Shown piece after piece: positions 53,146 to 61,252 of a stretch of 64,000 bases of DNA. The stretch lies in assembly GCA_965229715.1 (NCBI GenBank), contig CBDDJL010000002.1, positions 124,001 to 188,000 on the forward strand, written 5' to 3'. Position 1 is the first letter of the stretch; every line of letters starts with the position of its first letter. Position numbers and translations under genes: made by a program. Source of the stretch: JAVJST01 sp965229715. Its GTDB lineage: Bacteria > Pseudomonadota > Alphaproteobacteria > Rhodospirillales > Casp-alpha2. The notes beneath the pieces are model-generated. The model was not told where the DNA came from. It was given only the letters and a program-made list of their open reading frames with translations, and did no database searches.

Positions 53146-54002
53146 GATTTCCCGGCCAATAGATCTCTTATGGCGTCCGACTTTGCGAGATCAAGCTCCA
53201 GCCACCGCCATTCTGACATATAGTAGTCGCGGGTTGTCGGTCGACCGGCCCAGATTTCCGCTTCCTGAGGTGCAGCCGCTCCAGGGTGGAGCAGAATCTC
53301 GACTTCGCGATCAGTGGAACCACAAATTGAGTCCAGTGCGTCGCGAATCTGATCGAGTTGCATGAAGCCCGTAAACGTCACACCGACGAATGCACGGTCG
53401 ATTTCGACTCCGGTGTTCACCAGCCGAGAACGCATTCGCCATGTCAGATATCGAAGCAATGCGACTTTGACATAGTTGACGAGGACAGGTTTTGAGAAGT
53501 AGGCACGATTAAATCGAAAGAAAAATGGCTCACTGGGGAACCGCATTGAGTCAATTCGGTAGTCTCCAGCTACCTCCATGATCTTGGCGAAGATAAATGG
53601 GATGCAGTGGACGTGAAGATGTCCGTCGAGCCGGAACGGTGCGGTCGAATCCATCGCATCAAGATACTGCGCGCGGTAGGTGGCGATCTGCGCTTCAATC
53701 TCACCGCGAATCAAAGAATTATCGCGACCGGTCAAGCCACAAACCAACAGTTCGCCCCATCCATACGCGATCTTGTGGCCCTTGCGTGAGCTGTCCGAGA
53801 GATAGAGCCCTTCTGTCAGATTCAGATGCAGGGAAACGCGCACGTTGGGACGCTTCAGGAGTTCCCGACACGCCCGGTCAGCATCATGCCCATTGACAAC
53901 TAAACTTGTGCTGGTGACCGACCCGTTATCGATAGCGTCGAGTATATTGTTCGTCACGGCAGTGGACATCCCGATATCGTCGGCATGAAGATAGGGTCTC
54001 AC
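53142..54002 (-). CDS. ChbG/YdjC-like carbohydrate deacetylase
   Basis: 286 residues; YdjC-type deacetylase. Metal-binding Asp-Asp is in LHADDIGMS at the N-terminus, the His pair in LDGHLHVHCIPFIF, and LHLNLTEGLYLSD carries another conserved His. GTG 54002 is chosen because its GTGA overlaps the previous stop by 4 bp; the TTG/ATG upstream (54029/54023) would add a meaningless segment. The formyltransferase gene overlaps its own stop by 4 bp. Deacetylation exposing an amine followed by formylation of that amine would be a logical pair (inference). Confidence 0.87.
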   Translation of the reverse strand: MRPYLHADDIGMSTAVTNNILDAIDNGSVTSTSLVVNGHDADRACRELLKRPNVRVSLHLNLTEGLYLSDSSRKGHKIAYGWGELLVCGLTGRDNSLIRGEIEAQIATYRAQYLDAMDSTAPFRLDGHLHVHCIPFIFAKIMEVAGDYRIDSMRFPSEPFFFRFNRAYFSKPVLVNYVKVALLRYLTWRMRSRLVNTGVEIDRAFVGVTFTGFMQLDQIRDALDSICGSTDREVEILLHPGAAAPQEAEIWAGRPTTRDYYMSEWRWLELDLAKSDAIRDLLAGKS

Positions 54003-55756
54003 GATTGGGGCCCCGCACTGCATCCCCAAACGCTACCGGACTGCGCCAAGGTGAATGATTCTTCCCATCCGTTCCAAACCCAGACTTCCTCAGCTGGAAT
54101 GGATAAGTTGATCGCATCAAGATCCTCGCATAGGCGGCGGACAAGGTTTCCACCATCCCAAGTAATCTGAAATTTCTCGACCCGGGAAACCAACCATCGG
54201 TGGGTCCAGCCAGTGATCACACCCCACGCTGCGTCATCGTTCGCCTGGCCGAGAAACGCCGCTGTGGCGAAAGCGCCCATGTGCCATTCCGTCTCGATGG
54301 CCGGAATCGAGCCTGCATGTTCCGGGCCGCTATAAACAAATGCTGCCCCAGGATCAATTTCAGTAGTGTCGATCGTTGGTGCTGCGGCAAGTGTCGCCTT
54401 CTGGAGCGTCCATGATCCGTGCCATTCCGCCGCACGAAAAAACGTGCCGACCATCAGAGCACACCAAAGCGCAATCGCCGAAATGGCCACAGTTCGGCGC
54501 CAAACTATCCTTGAGATCAATACGGCGGCAGCCAATGCGATGAGTAGCGCGATCCAAACATTGACGATAATACTGACTCGCCCGCCCATGCCGACAGCCC
54601 ACATCACGAAGTTCCCCGCTGCGAAGGCTAGGGCCGACAAACAGATCAAAGCAAGCGCCAGAAGTGCGAGGAACAAGGCGAAATTTCGTATGGTGTGCTC
54701 AAGTTCCGCAGCCGTACGAATTGCAGCGATGCCGAGGAAGCCCGCCAAAGGCAGAACCACCACCGCAGTTTCGAGGAACGACATTGGGAAAGTGACTGTC
54801 GCCGCTGCGGCAGCCGTCGCAAGTCCGGCGAAAGTCACCGTCTTCACCAGGTTCTTCTGCCGTCCAGTTACAGATGCAGAGAGTATGTCGTGCCGATAGA
54901 CAAAAAATAGCAAAATCAGCAGACAGGTAAACAATATAGTCGTAATCACTTGCCATGAGAGCAAGCCCATTCCCAAGGTACGCTCGGGTAAACCAAACCA
55001 CCAGAAATAGGCTTCAAGAAAATTCGTATTAAAGCCTCGCGACCCCTCAGCGCCGATTGCCCGCATATAACGGTTGAACGCCAATGTGGCGACCTGAGGC
55101 ACAATGACAACGAGCATCCACACAGTCGTTCGACGGGTTCGCCAGCCATGCTGCACTGCGAGGAACCCCAAGATGGGGATCAGCTGAAAATAGATCGCCT
55201 CGTAGGTCAAATATCCAAACAAACTAGTTGCGAAAACCGCTATATACGGCCAGGCCTGCGTTGACCACCAACGTTCAGTCATCAGGAACACCGAAAGGCA
55301 GAGAGCAATGATCGAGAAAAATGCCGTACTTGCCGTCGGCCAAAACGCATTGGGCACGGCAAACGGGAATGCCAGCCAGAACACGGCTCCGATAGCCGCC
55401 GCTTGTGTCGCAATACGACATTCGAACTGCAGCATCAGTAGGCTGCGAAATGCTAGGGCCATGCTGGTCGCCGTCGCTAAAATTAGGATCACGATCCAAA
55501 CATGCCACGCGGCAGTGTTGAGCGGAATTATCGCGTGGAGCAAGACGGCAAGGAACCGAAAAACCGGTCGATTCTGGGTGACCTCCGTCTGCGCCCAACG
55601 TTCCCAAGACAAAGCTGGGGTTGTCAGGTCAGGCACAATCAAATGGAACCAGTCATCCATATAGAAACCGAGAACGAAAGGGCGCCAAGCGAGCGCCACG
55701 GCGGCGGCGAGAGCGAGTAGCCAAAAAACACTATTACTGGGTCTGGTTTTGTTCAT
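53999..55756 (-). CDS. Polytopic membrane protein, glycosyltransferase-like (GtrII/PMT type)
   Basis: 585 residues, about twelve hydrophobic helices over residues 10-450, then a ~130-residue soluble C-terminal domain. The N-terminal loop GFYMDDWFHLIVPDLTTPAL holds the Asp pair (MDDW) typical of GT-C transferases. No GT-A/GT-B signatures. It probably transfers a lipid-linked sugar in the periplasm. ATG 55756; first gene of a coupled operon with the deacetylase (4-bp overlap) and the formyltransferase. Shares a promoter region with the divergent regulator at 55916. Confidence 0.82.
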   Translation of the reverse strand: MNKTRPSNSVFWLLALAAAVALAWRPFVLGFYMDDWFHLIVPDLTTPALSWERWAQTEVTQNRPVFRFLAVLLHAIIPLNTAAWHVWIVILILATATSMALAFRSLLMLQFECRIATQAAAIGAVFWLAFPFAVPNAFWPTASTAFFSIIALCLSVFLMTERWWSTQAWPYIAVFATSLFGYLTYEAIYFQLIPILGFLAVQHGWRTRRTTVWMLVVIVPQVATLAFNRYMRAIGAEGSRGFNTNFLEAYFWWFGLPERTLGMGLLSWQVITTILFTCLLILLFFVYRHDILSASVTGRQKNLVKTVTFAGLATAAAAATVTFPMSFLETAVVVLPLAGFLGIAAIRTAAELEHTIRNFALFLALLALALICLSALAFAAGNFVMWAVGMGGRVSIIVNVWIALLIALAAAVLISRIVWRRTVAISAIALWCALMVGTFFRAAEWHGSWTLQKATLAAAPTIDTTEIDPGAAFVYSGPEHAGSIPAIETEWHMGAFATAAFLGQANDDAAWGVITGWTHRWLVSRVEKFQITWDGGNLVRRLCEDLDAINLSIPAEEVWVWNGWEESFTLAQSGSVWGCSAGPQS

Positions 55757-55906
55757 TTCATCGTGACCAATCCCACCCGGCCTTAGCCGCATGTATTGTA
55801 TAACCGTGCCTAAGGTCTAGAACGCTACACATTGCTTGTCACGCGAGCCTTCCTGGATATCCGTGGGAGAATGTTGAATCATGAGTTTTCCATCAGCTAG
55901 CTTGAC

Positions 55907-55943
55907 GTTCATGTCGTGAACAACATATGTTCACGACATGAAC
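55907..55943. promoter_or_regulatory. 37-bp inverted repeat over the predicted start of the regulator gene
   Basis: Arms GTTCATGTCGTGAAC (55907-55921) and its exact complement (55929-55943), with a 7-bp spacer. The GTG start of the regulator frame (55916) lies inside the left arm. Perfect 15-bp arms are long enough for autoregulation by the adjacent winged-helix protein. Confidence 0.65.
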
Positions 55944-56650
55944 GATGGGCGCTTGGGGGCGAATTGGCTATTCGACCAATCGACATTAAGGAATCGTCTC
56001 AGACTCCTGAGACTATTTTGGGGATCCTGGGTGCGACAGAAGGCAAAGACACGCCTTCGCAGCGCAGCATTGCGATTCGGCTGGGCATTGCGCTCGGGTT
56101 GACGAATGCCTTGCTGAAACGCTGCGTGCGTAAGGGCTGGCTCAAGGTCAGTCAGGCCCCGGCGAGACGTTATGCCTATTACCTCACACCCAAGGGACTC
56201 CGGGAGAAAACGCGGCTGACAGCCGAGTATCTGACCAGTTCTCTGGGCTTCTACCGCCGCGCGCGCCGCGAGTACGCAGAGGCGCTGGAGACCTGCCAAA
56301 AACGCGGCTGGAACAAGATCGTCCTTGTCGGTGCGACGGAGCTGGCGGAAATCGCTAGCATCGCCGCACGCGAAGCCGGCATGGAGTTTGTCGCCATCAT
56401 CGATTCCGGGCGGAATACCGACTACTTCTTCGATATTCCCGTCGCCCAGAGCCTAGACCAGGTTGAAGGGCCGGACGTCGTCATCATCGCCGACACACGC
56501 GATCCACAAGCCCGGTTTGAATCCTACGCCCAAATCCTCGGCAATGAACGTGTCCTGACGCCGGACATGCTGCATGTTTTGCGTGGCTCCAACGCGCTCG
56601 CAGACGATGACGGCGACCAAGACCAGGACGAGAGGATGGCCGCGTCATGA
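55916..56650 (+). CDS. Winged-helix regulator with a C-terminal Rossmann domain (EPS-associated type)
   Basis: 244 residues (fewer if the TTG at 55964 is used). Residues about 30-100 form a MarR-like winged helix: TPSQRSIAIRLGIALGLTNA, LLKRCVRKGWLKVSQAPA, RRYAYYLTPKGLREKTRLTA. Residues about 130-225 form a Rossmann-like fold: GWNKIVLVGATELAEIASIA, FVAIIDSGRNTDYFFDIPV, DVVIIADTRDPQAR, reminiscent of PglD N-terminal or CoA/NAD-sensing domains. The fusion suggests control by a sugar-nucleotide or cofactor. The first part resembles MarR-type EPS-associated regulators. It overlaps the rfaH-like gene by 4 bp (ATGA). The N-terminal start is uncertain because it lies within an inverted repeat. Confidence 0.8.
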   Translation: MNNICSRHERWALGGELAIRPIDIKESSQTPETILGILGATEGKDTPSQRSIAIRLGIALGLTNALLKRCVRKGWLKVSQAPARRYAYYLTPKGLREKTRLTAEYLTSSLGFYRRARREYAEALETCQKRGWNKIVLVGATELAEIASIAAREAGMEFVAIIDSGRNTDYFFDIPVAQSLDQVEGPDVVIIADTRDPQARFESYAQILGNERVLTPDMLHVLRGSNALADDDGDQDQDERMAAS

Positions 56651-57147
56651 GCCAGTGGTACGCCGTCCAGACCCAATCCCGCGCCGAAGACCGCGCGCTC
56701 TATCACCTGAAGAACCAGGGATACACGGTGTTCCTGCCTCGCTACCGGCGCCGACGCCGCCACGCCCGGCGGACCGATACGGTCCTTCGCCCGCTGTTTC
56801 CGGGATATCTTTTCGTCAGCTTCGATACGGAGCTTCAGCCATGGCGGCCGATCAACGGCACCGTCGGTGTGATTCGCTTGGTGTGCAACGGCTCGGATCC
56901 GATTCCAGTGCCCGAGGACGTCATGACCGAGCTTCTCGGCCGGGCCGATGCCAACGGCGAGGTCAAGGTCGAGACGCGAGGCATCTTGCCGGGCGAAAAA
57001 GTAGAAATCGTCAGCGGACCGTTCGCCGAGTGCGATGCGATCTTTGAAACGGCGATCGACGAACAACGGGTCATCCTGTTGCTCAACCTCATGGGCCGCC
57101 AGGTCCGGACCAAGGTACCCGCGGACGCGCTCGCGATCGCCGTCTAG
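56647..57147 (+). CDS. rfaH: RfaH-like NusG paralogue (transcription antiterminator)
   Basis: 166 residues. NGN domain MSQWYAVQTQSRAEDRALYH, PLFPGYLFVSFDTELQPWR, and a C-terminal KOW domain ILPGEKVEIVSGPFAECDAI followed by LLLNLMGRQVRTKV. The order, the FPGYLFV motif and the LLLNL end resemble E. coli RfaH more than NusG. RfaH joins RNA polymerase paused at an ops element and suppresses Rho and intrinsic termination. An exact ops match is present 57 bp after its stop. This cis-encoded arrangement resembles UpxY/LoaP systems. Coupled to the winged-helix regulator by a 4-bp overlap. Confidence 0.88.
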   Translation: MSQWYAVQTQSRAEDRALYHLKNQGYTVFLPRYRRRRRHARRTDTVLRPLFPGYLFVSFDTELQPWRPINGTVGVIRLVCNGSDPIPVPEDVMTELLGRADANGEVKVETRGILPGEKVEIVSGPFAECDAIFETAIDEQRVILLLNLMGRQVRTKVPADALAIAV

Positions 57148-57203
57148 GCGCAGCGGGTACCAGCAAGATGTGCAGCCACGGGTGACCACAGGTTCACCCT
57201 AAT

Positions 57204-57216
57204 GGCGGTAGCGTGC
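57204..57216 (+). promoter_or_regulatory. ops element (RfaH recruitment site)
   Basis: GGCGGTAGCGTGC is identical to the enterobacterial ops core (from memory). It lies 57 bp after rfaH and 20 bp before pseC, in the sense orientation of the nonulosonate operon. Just upstream, 57179-57199 holds a GGGTGA-loop-TCACCC hairpin. Confidence 0.88.
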
Positions 57217-57235
57217 CTAAACCCAAGAGCGAACA

Positions 57236-58477
57236 GTGCGAAAGTCTCTGAACTACGGCAGACAGTCGATCACCGATGCGGACATCGATGCGGTCGCCGA
57301 AGTCTTGCGTAGCGACTTCCTGACCACCGGGCCGGTTGTCGAGCAATTCGAAGTTGCTGTGGCCGCTGCCACGGGCGCGCGCCACGCCGTGGCGTGCAGT
57401 TCCGGTACGGCGGCGCTCCACATCGCCGCAAAGGCAGTTGGACTTAGTCCCGGCGACGTGGCGATCGTGCCGTCGCTGACCTTTCTCGCGACCGCCAATG
57501 CCGTGCGCTACGTCGGCGCCAATGTCGTCTTTGCCGACTGCGATCCCGAGACCGGCCTGATGCGCCCCGAAGACCTGAAAGGCGCCATCGAGCGCGCGGA
57601 CGGCCGCCCTGTCAAGGCGGTGTTGCCAGTTCACTATGCCGGTCAGTTGGCTCACCCTGCCGAAATTTACGCCATTGCCGACGAGACCGGCGCGGTTGTG
57701 GTCGAAGACGCCGCGCACGCCCTCGGCTCGGCCTTCGAAATCGATGGGCGTCTGCACGCCGCCGGCGGCCACCGTTGCCGTACCGCAAGCATCTTCTCTT
57801 TTCATCCGGTGAAGACCATCGCCACCGGCGAGGGCGGCATGGTGATGACGGATGACAATGAAATCGCGGCGATCGCCAGGCGGTTTCGCAATCACGGCAT
57901 CGAACGCTCACCTGAGGCCTTCACGCAAGATGACTTGGCCCGCTCATCCGACGGGGAGATCAACCCGTGGTATTACGAGATGGCGGAGCCGGGCTACAAC
58001 TACAGGCTCAGCGATATTCACGCCGCCTTGGGAATCAGCCAGATGAGCCGGCTGGACGCGTTCATTGAACGCCGGCGGCAGCTCGTCGAACGCTACGACA
58101 GTCTGATTGTCGGCCGGGACAACCGGGTGCGGCCGCTTGGCCGGGTTCCCTGCCAGCGCCCCGCATGGCATCTCTATGTCGCGCTCATCGACTTCGACGC
58201 CTTTGGCACCGACCGGGCGAGCGTGATGATCGCATTGCGATCGGCAGGCATCGGCACCCAGGTTCACTACGTGCCGATTCACCTGCAGCCCTACTATCAA
58301 GAGCGTTACGGTCGGGTCGACCTGCCCAACACACAGGCGCTCTATGAACGAATTCTATCGTTGCCCTTGTTTCCCGATATGGCGGATGCGGATGTCGACC
58401 GTGTTGTCGATGGCCTGTTCGCCGTTCTGTCCGGCACAGACTCAAGTGACGGGGACCGCCGGACTCTTCGCGCCTAG
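57236..58477 (+). CDS. pseC: PLP-dependent sugar aminotransferase, PseC type
   Basis: 413 residues of the DegT/DnrJ/EryC1/StrS family. N-terminal SLNYGRQSITDADIDAVAEV and LTTGPVVEQFEVAVA fit UDP-4-amino-4,6-dideoxy-N-acetyl-beta-L-altrosamine transaminase (PseC). ACSSGTAALHIAAKAVGLSP binds phosphate, VVVEDAAHALGSAFE carries the PLP Asp, and SIFSFHPVKTIATGEGGMVM the Schiff-base Lys. PseC acts after PseB in pseudaminic-acid synthesis. GTG start at 57236. It is the first gene after the ops element. Confidence 0.92.
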   Translation: MRKSLNYGRQSITDADIDAVAEVLRSDFLTTGPVVEQFEVAVAAATGARHAVACSSGTAALHIAAKAVGLSPGDVAIVPSLTFLATANAVRYVGANVVFADCDPETGLMRPEDLKGAIERADGRPVKAVLPVHYAGQLAHPAEIYAIADETGAVVVEDAAHALGSAFEIDGRLHAAGGHRCRTASIFSFHPVKTIATGEGGMVMTDDNEIAAIARRFRNHGIERSPEAFTQDDLARSSDGEINPWYYEMAEPGYNYRLSDIHAALGISQMSRLDAFIERRRQLVERYDSLIVGRDNRVRPLGRVPCQRPAWHLYVALIDFDAFGTDRASVMIALRSAGIGTQVHYVPIHLQPYYQERYGRVDLPNTQALYERILSLPLFPDMADADVDRVVDGLFAVLSGTDSSDGDRRTLRA

Positions 58478-58563
58478 CGAAGTCGCAATTCGCGCTTGGA
58501 ATAGGCGGGCGCGTTCAGAGAGAGGCTCATCGCCCTCATACTTTAACCACACGGATGGAAACC

Positions 58564-59355
58564 ATGGTTGATCACGATTCAAACGCCGCCGAATACGAGG
58601 ACATGTTCAAAGGGAATACGAAGAAGATCGAGATGTCCCGTTACATCGATCTTGACATTTACCACGCGGTCGAACGTTCTCACCCTTACTATGAAGAGAT
58701 GGTCGCCGAGATCATCGGCTACCTCGGCGAGTACGGTGCCAATGACCGGCCCATGAAAATGTGGGAGTTCGGCGCCGGCACCGGCTTGTTCACCCAGGAC
58801 CTGATCACCTTCGAACAGGCTCAGATCGACGCACTCGACCTCGATCAGGACTGCGTCGAGATCCTGCGAAGCCACATCGAGCCGAAGGCCGGCAGCCGGG
58901 TCCGCTGCATCTGCGGCGATGCCCTCGCATACAAGGGAGAGGATGTCTACGACGTGATCGCCTCGACGTTTGCTCACGACCACATTCATTACGACAAAGC
59001 CGGTGACCTGGTCGCCAGTATACGCCGTAACCTGAAGCCGGACGGCATTTATGTCATGGGCATGGAAATCCTGCCGTATTTCGAGACGGACGAGGAACGT
59101 TGCGATTCACTCTACCGCTACCACGGCTTCATCGTCGAAAAGGCATTGCGCGAAGAGAACTTCGAGCTGGCCCAGATCGAAATCAGCGCCCTCAAGTCCG
59201 GTATCTACAGCATCGGTGATTTCAAACGCCACGAAGCTCAGTTCGAGGACGAGATGACCTCGCGAGGCTTCAAGATCGTCCAGAAGACGAAACTTGGCCC
59301 CGATCATGACGATACCATTGGCGGTGTTTACTCCTACGCCTTCCAGCTTGCCTGA
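58564..59355 (+). CDS. SAM-dependent methyltransferase
   Basis: 263 residues with a class I methyltransferase Rossmann core: motif I MWEFGAGTGLFTQDLITFEQ, acidic QIDALDLDQDCVEILRSHIE, and ASTFAHDHIHYDKAGDLVAS in place of motif IV. After the core a helical C-terminal region holds FIVEKALREENFELAQIEIS. Close to generic 'methyltransferase domain 25' proteins; the substrate is not evident. Lies within the nonulosonate operon between pseC and a radical SAM gene. Start ATG 58564 or the in-frame ATG 58555. Confidence 0.85.
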   Translation: MVDHDSNAAEYEDMFKGNTKKIEMSRYIDLDIYHAVERSHPYYEEMVAEIIGYLGEYGANDRPMKMWEFGAGTGLFTQDLITFEQAQIDALDLDQDCVEILRSHIEPKAGSRVRCICGDALAYKGEDVYDVIASTFAHDHIHYDKAGDLVASIRRNLKPDGIYVMGMEILPYFETDEERCDSLYRYHGFIVEKALREENFELAQIEISALKSGIYSIGDFKRHEAQFEDEMTSRGFKIVQKTKLGPDHDDTIGGVYSYAFQLA

Positions 59356-59425
59356 TCCGCACTGGACGAATCGGGCCCAAACTTCCATATAGAGACACGC
59401 TGACAGCTAGCCGAAAGAGGCTGAC

Positions 59426-61252
59426 ATGTACGATACGGTTCTAGTCAACACGCCGGTTTCGAGTCCCCTGCACGCGCAGTTGAATCTGCCGCTTCTGAAG
59501 GGCTACCTCCAGGAGAACGGCTTCGAAACCCTTGTTCTCGACACCAACATTCAGTTCTACCGGGAGTTCCTGGACGGCGCCCTGCCGAAACTCTCGTTCG
59601 AAGAATGTGACGAGAACCCGCTCATACTGCTCGAGTATTACAACGAGATCGAGAATGAGCTTCGTGCGCGCTCGAGCAAGTACGACGGATTGCATGTCGG
59701 CCTTAGATCGTTGGCGATGAAGTATGATCGCCAGTCCTTCGGCCCGGTAATCAAGGCACTGCAGGATGAGGATGCCAACCCATTCCTCGCCTTCTACGAC
59801 AAGGTGGTCCGCGAACAGATCGAACCGACCGGCGCCAAGGCAGTCGGTATCGCCATTACGTTCCAAGATCAGATCATTCCAGCGTTCTCACTCGCCATGA
59901 CGCTGCGCGAACTACTGCCAGCGGTGAAGATCGTGATGGGCGGACAGATGATCACCCGTTGCCACGAGAGCATGAAAGAAGACGATTTCATTTCGACCTA
60001 CTTCGACTTTCTGTGTCTGTGGGACGGCGAACTACCGTTCATCAACGTCATGCGCTATATCATCAACGGCGAGGACGTGGACTTCACCAACGTTATCGTC
60101 AGCGGCGACAAGGCGCCGATCATACAACGCAGTGGCGCGTCTCTGAAGTCCGTCGCCGTGCCGAAGGCCGATTTCTCGGATATCCAGTTCGACCACTACC
60201 TATTCCCCGAGTACCTGGTACCGTTGCAAACCACGCGCGGCTGCTACGCGCGCTGCGCCTTCTGCGCCATTCCGTTCGGCTCGAACGCCTATCGGGTGCG
60301 CGATGCGGAGAAGGTGATTGAGGAAATCCGGGAAGTTCAGGAGTACACCGAAAAGAACTTCGGCCACAAAGCGACGTACTTCAAATTCATGGAGGACACC
60401 TCTTCGCCGTCTCTGCTGTTCGCGCTTTCGAAGGAGATCGAAGCTCAGGGTCTGGACGCGAAGTGGGAAACCTTCGCCCGTCTCGAAAAGGCGTTCTCCA
60501 AGCCCGGTTTCATGGAGCAGCTCTATCGCGGCGGCTGCCGCAAGATTCACTGGGGCCTGGAGACCAACGATCCGGACATCCTCAAGGACATGAACAAGAA
60601 GGTCGACGATTCCTACACCGACGAGGTGTTGCGCCTCACCGGCGAGGCCGGAATCATGAACTTCTGCTTCGTCCTGGTCGGATTCCCGGGCGAGACTCTC
60701 GATCAGCGCGAAGGCATCACCCGCTACATCGTCGGCAACTCGCACATCCACACCTTGACGATCTCAACCTTCGATCTGACCCGCAATTCGCCGATGCAGG
60801 AAGAGTTTACGCCGGACAATCCGTACGGCCTCGACGCGGTGCCCGCCGAAGACTTCCAGGTCCGGCTGCCCTACACCGTCGACGGCCGCGACTGGAAGAC
60901 GGAAATCGTTCCGGCGGCGCACAAGATGATGCTCGACATCGTTCGCGAGCGTCCGGACATCGGTTTTGTCACCTTGTTCCCAGATCAAATCCGCTCGATG
61001 TTCTGCGACAAGTACGGCGCCGACTGGGGCCGCAAGTTCGTCGCTCGTTACGGCGAGGAAAACATCCGCGAGATGATGCTCAACACCGAACGCTACATGA
61101 AGAGCTTCGAAGACAAGACCGAGATCGATATCGCGGCGTTGCCGGAGCCGCTGAAGCGTGAACACTTCCGCACCAAGGAAGACATGGCGCTGCTGGCGCA
61201 AGCGGTGCTGCGTCGCCGTAACTACGAAGAACGCCGGGTGGAACAAGTCTAA
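59426..61252 (+). CDS. B12-binding radical SAM protein
   Basis: 608 residues. N-terminal B12-binding-like domain (about 1-230): TVLVNTPVSSPLHAQLNLPL, GAKAVGIAITFQDQIIPAFS and VKIVMGGQMITRCHESMKED. Radical SAM core (about 260-450) with the cluster motif QTTRGCYARCAFCAIPFGSN (C-x3-C-x2-C), GGCRKIHWGLETNDPDILKD and CFVLVGFPGETLDQREGITR. A ~150-residue C-terminal domain follows. Related enzymes catalyse B12-dependent methylations or carbon-skeleton changes. It is followed by an unknown protein with TAATG coupling (1-bp overlap), so the two probably act together. GAAAGAGG ribosome-binding site 5 nt before the ATG. Confidence 0.92.
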   Translation: MYDTVLVNTPVSSPLHAQLNLPLLKGYLQENGFETLVLDTNIQFYREFLDGALPKLSFEECDENPLILLEYYNEIENELRARSSKYDGLHVGLRSLAMKYDRQSFGPVIKALQDEDANPFLAFYDKVVREQIEPTGAKAVGIAITFQDQIIPAFSLAMTLRELLPAVKIVMGGQMITRCHESMKEDDFISTYFDFLCLWDGELPFINVMRYIINGEDVDFTNVIVSGDKAPIIQRSGASLKSVAVPKADFSDIQFDHYLFPEYLVPLQTTRGCYARCAFCAIPFGSNAYRVRDAEKVIEEIREVQEYTEKNFGHKATYFKFMEDTSSPSLLFALSKEIEAQGLDAKWETFARLEKAFSKPGFMEQLYRGGCRKIHWGLETNDPDILKDMNKKVDDSYTDEVLRLTGEAGIMNFCFVLVGFPGETLDQREGITRYIVGNSHIHTLTISTFDLTRNSPMQEEFTPDNPYGLDAVPAEDFQVRLPYTVDGRDWKTEIVPAAHKMMLDIVRERPDIGFVTLFPDQIRSMFCDKYGADWGRKFVARYGEENIREMMLNTERYMKSFEDKTEIDIAALPEPLKREHFRTKEDMALLAQAVLRRRNYEERRVEQV

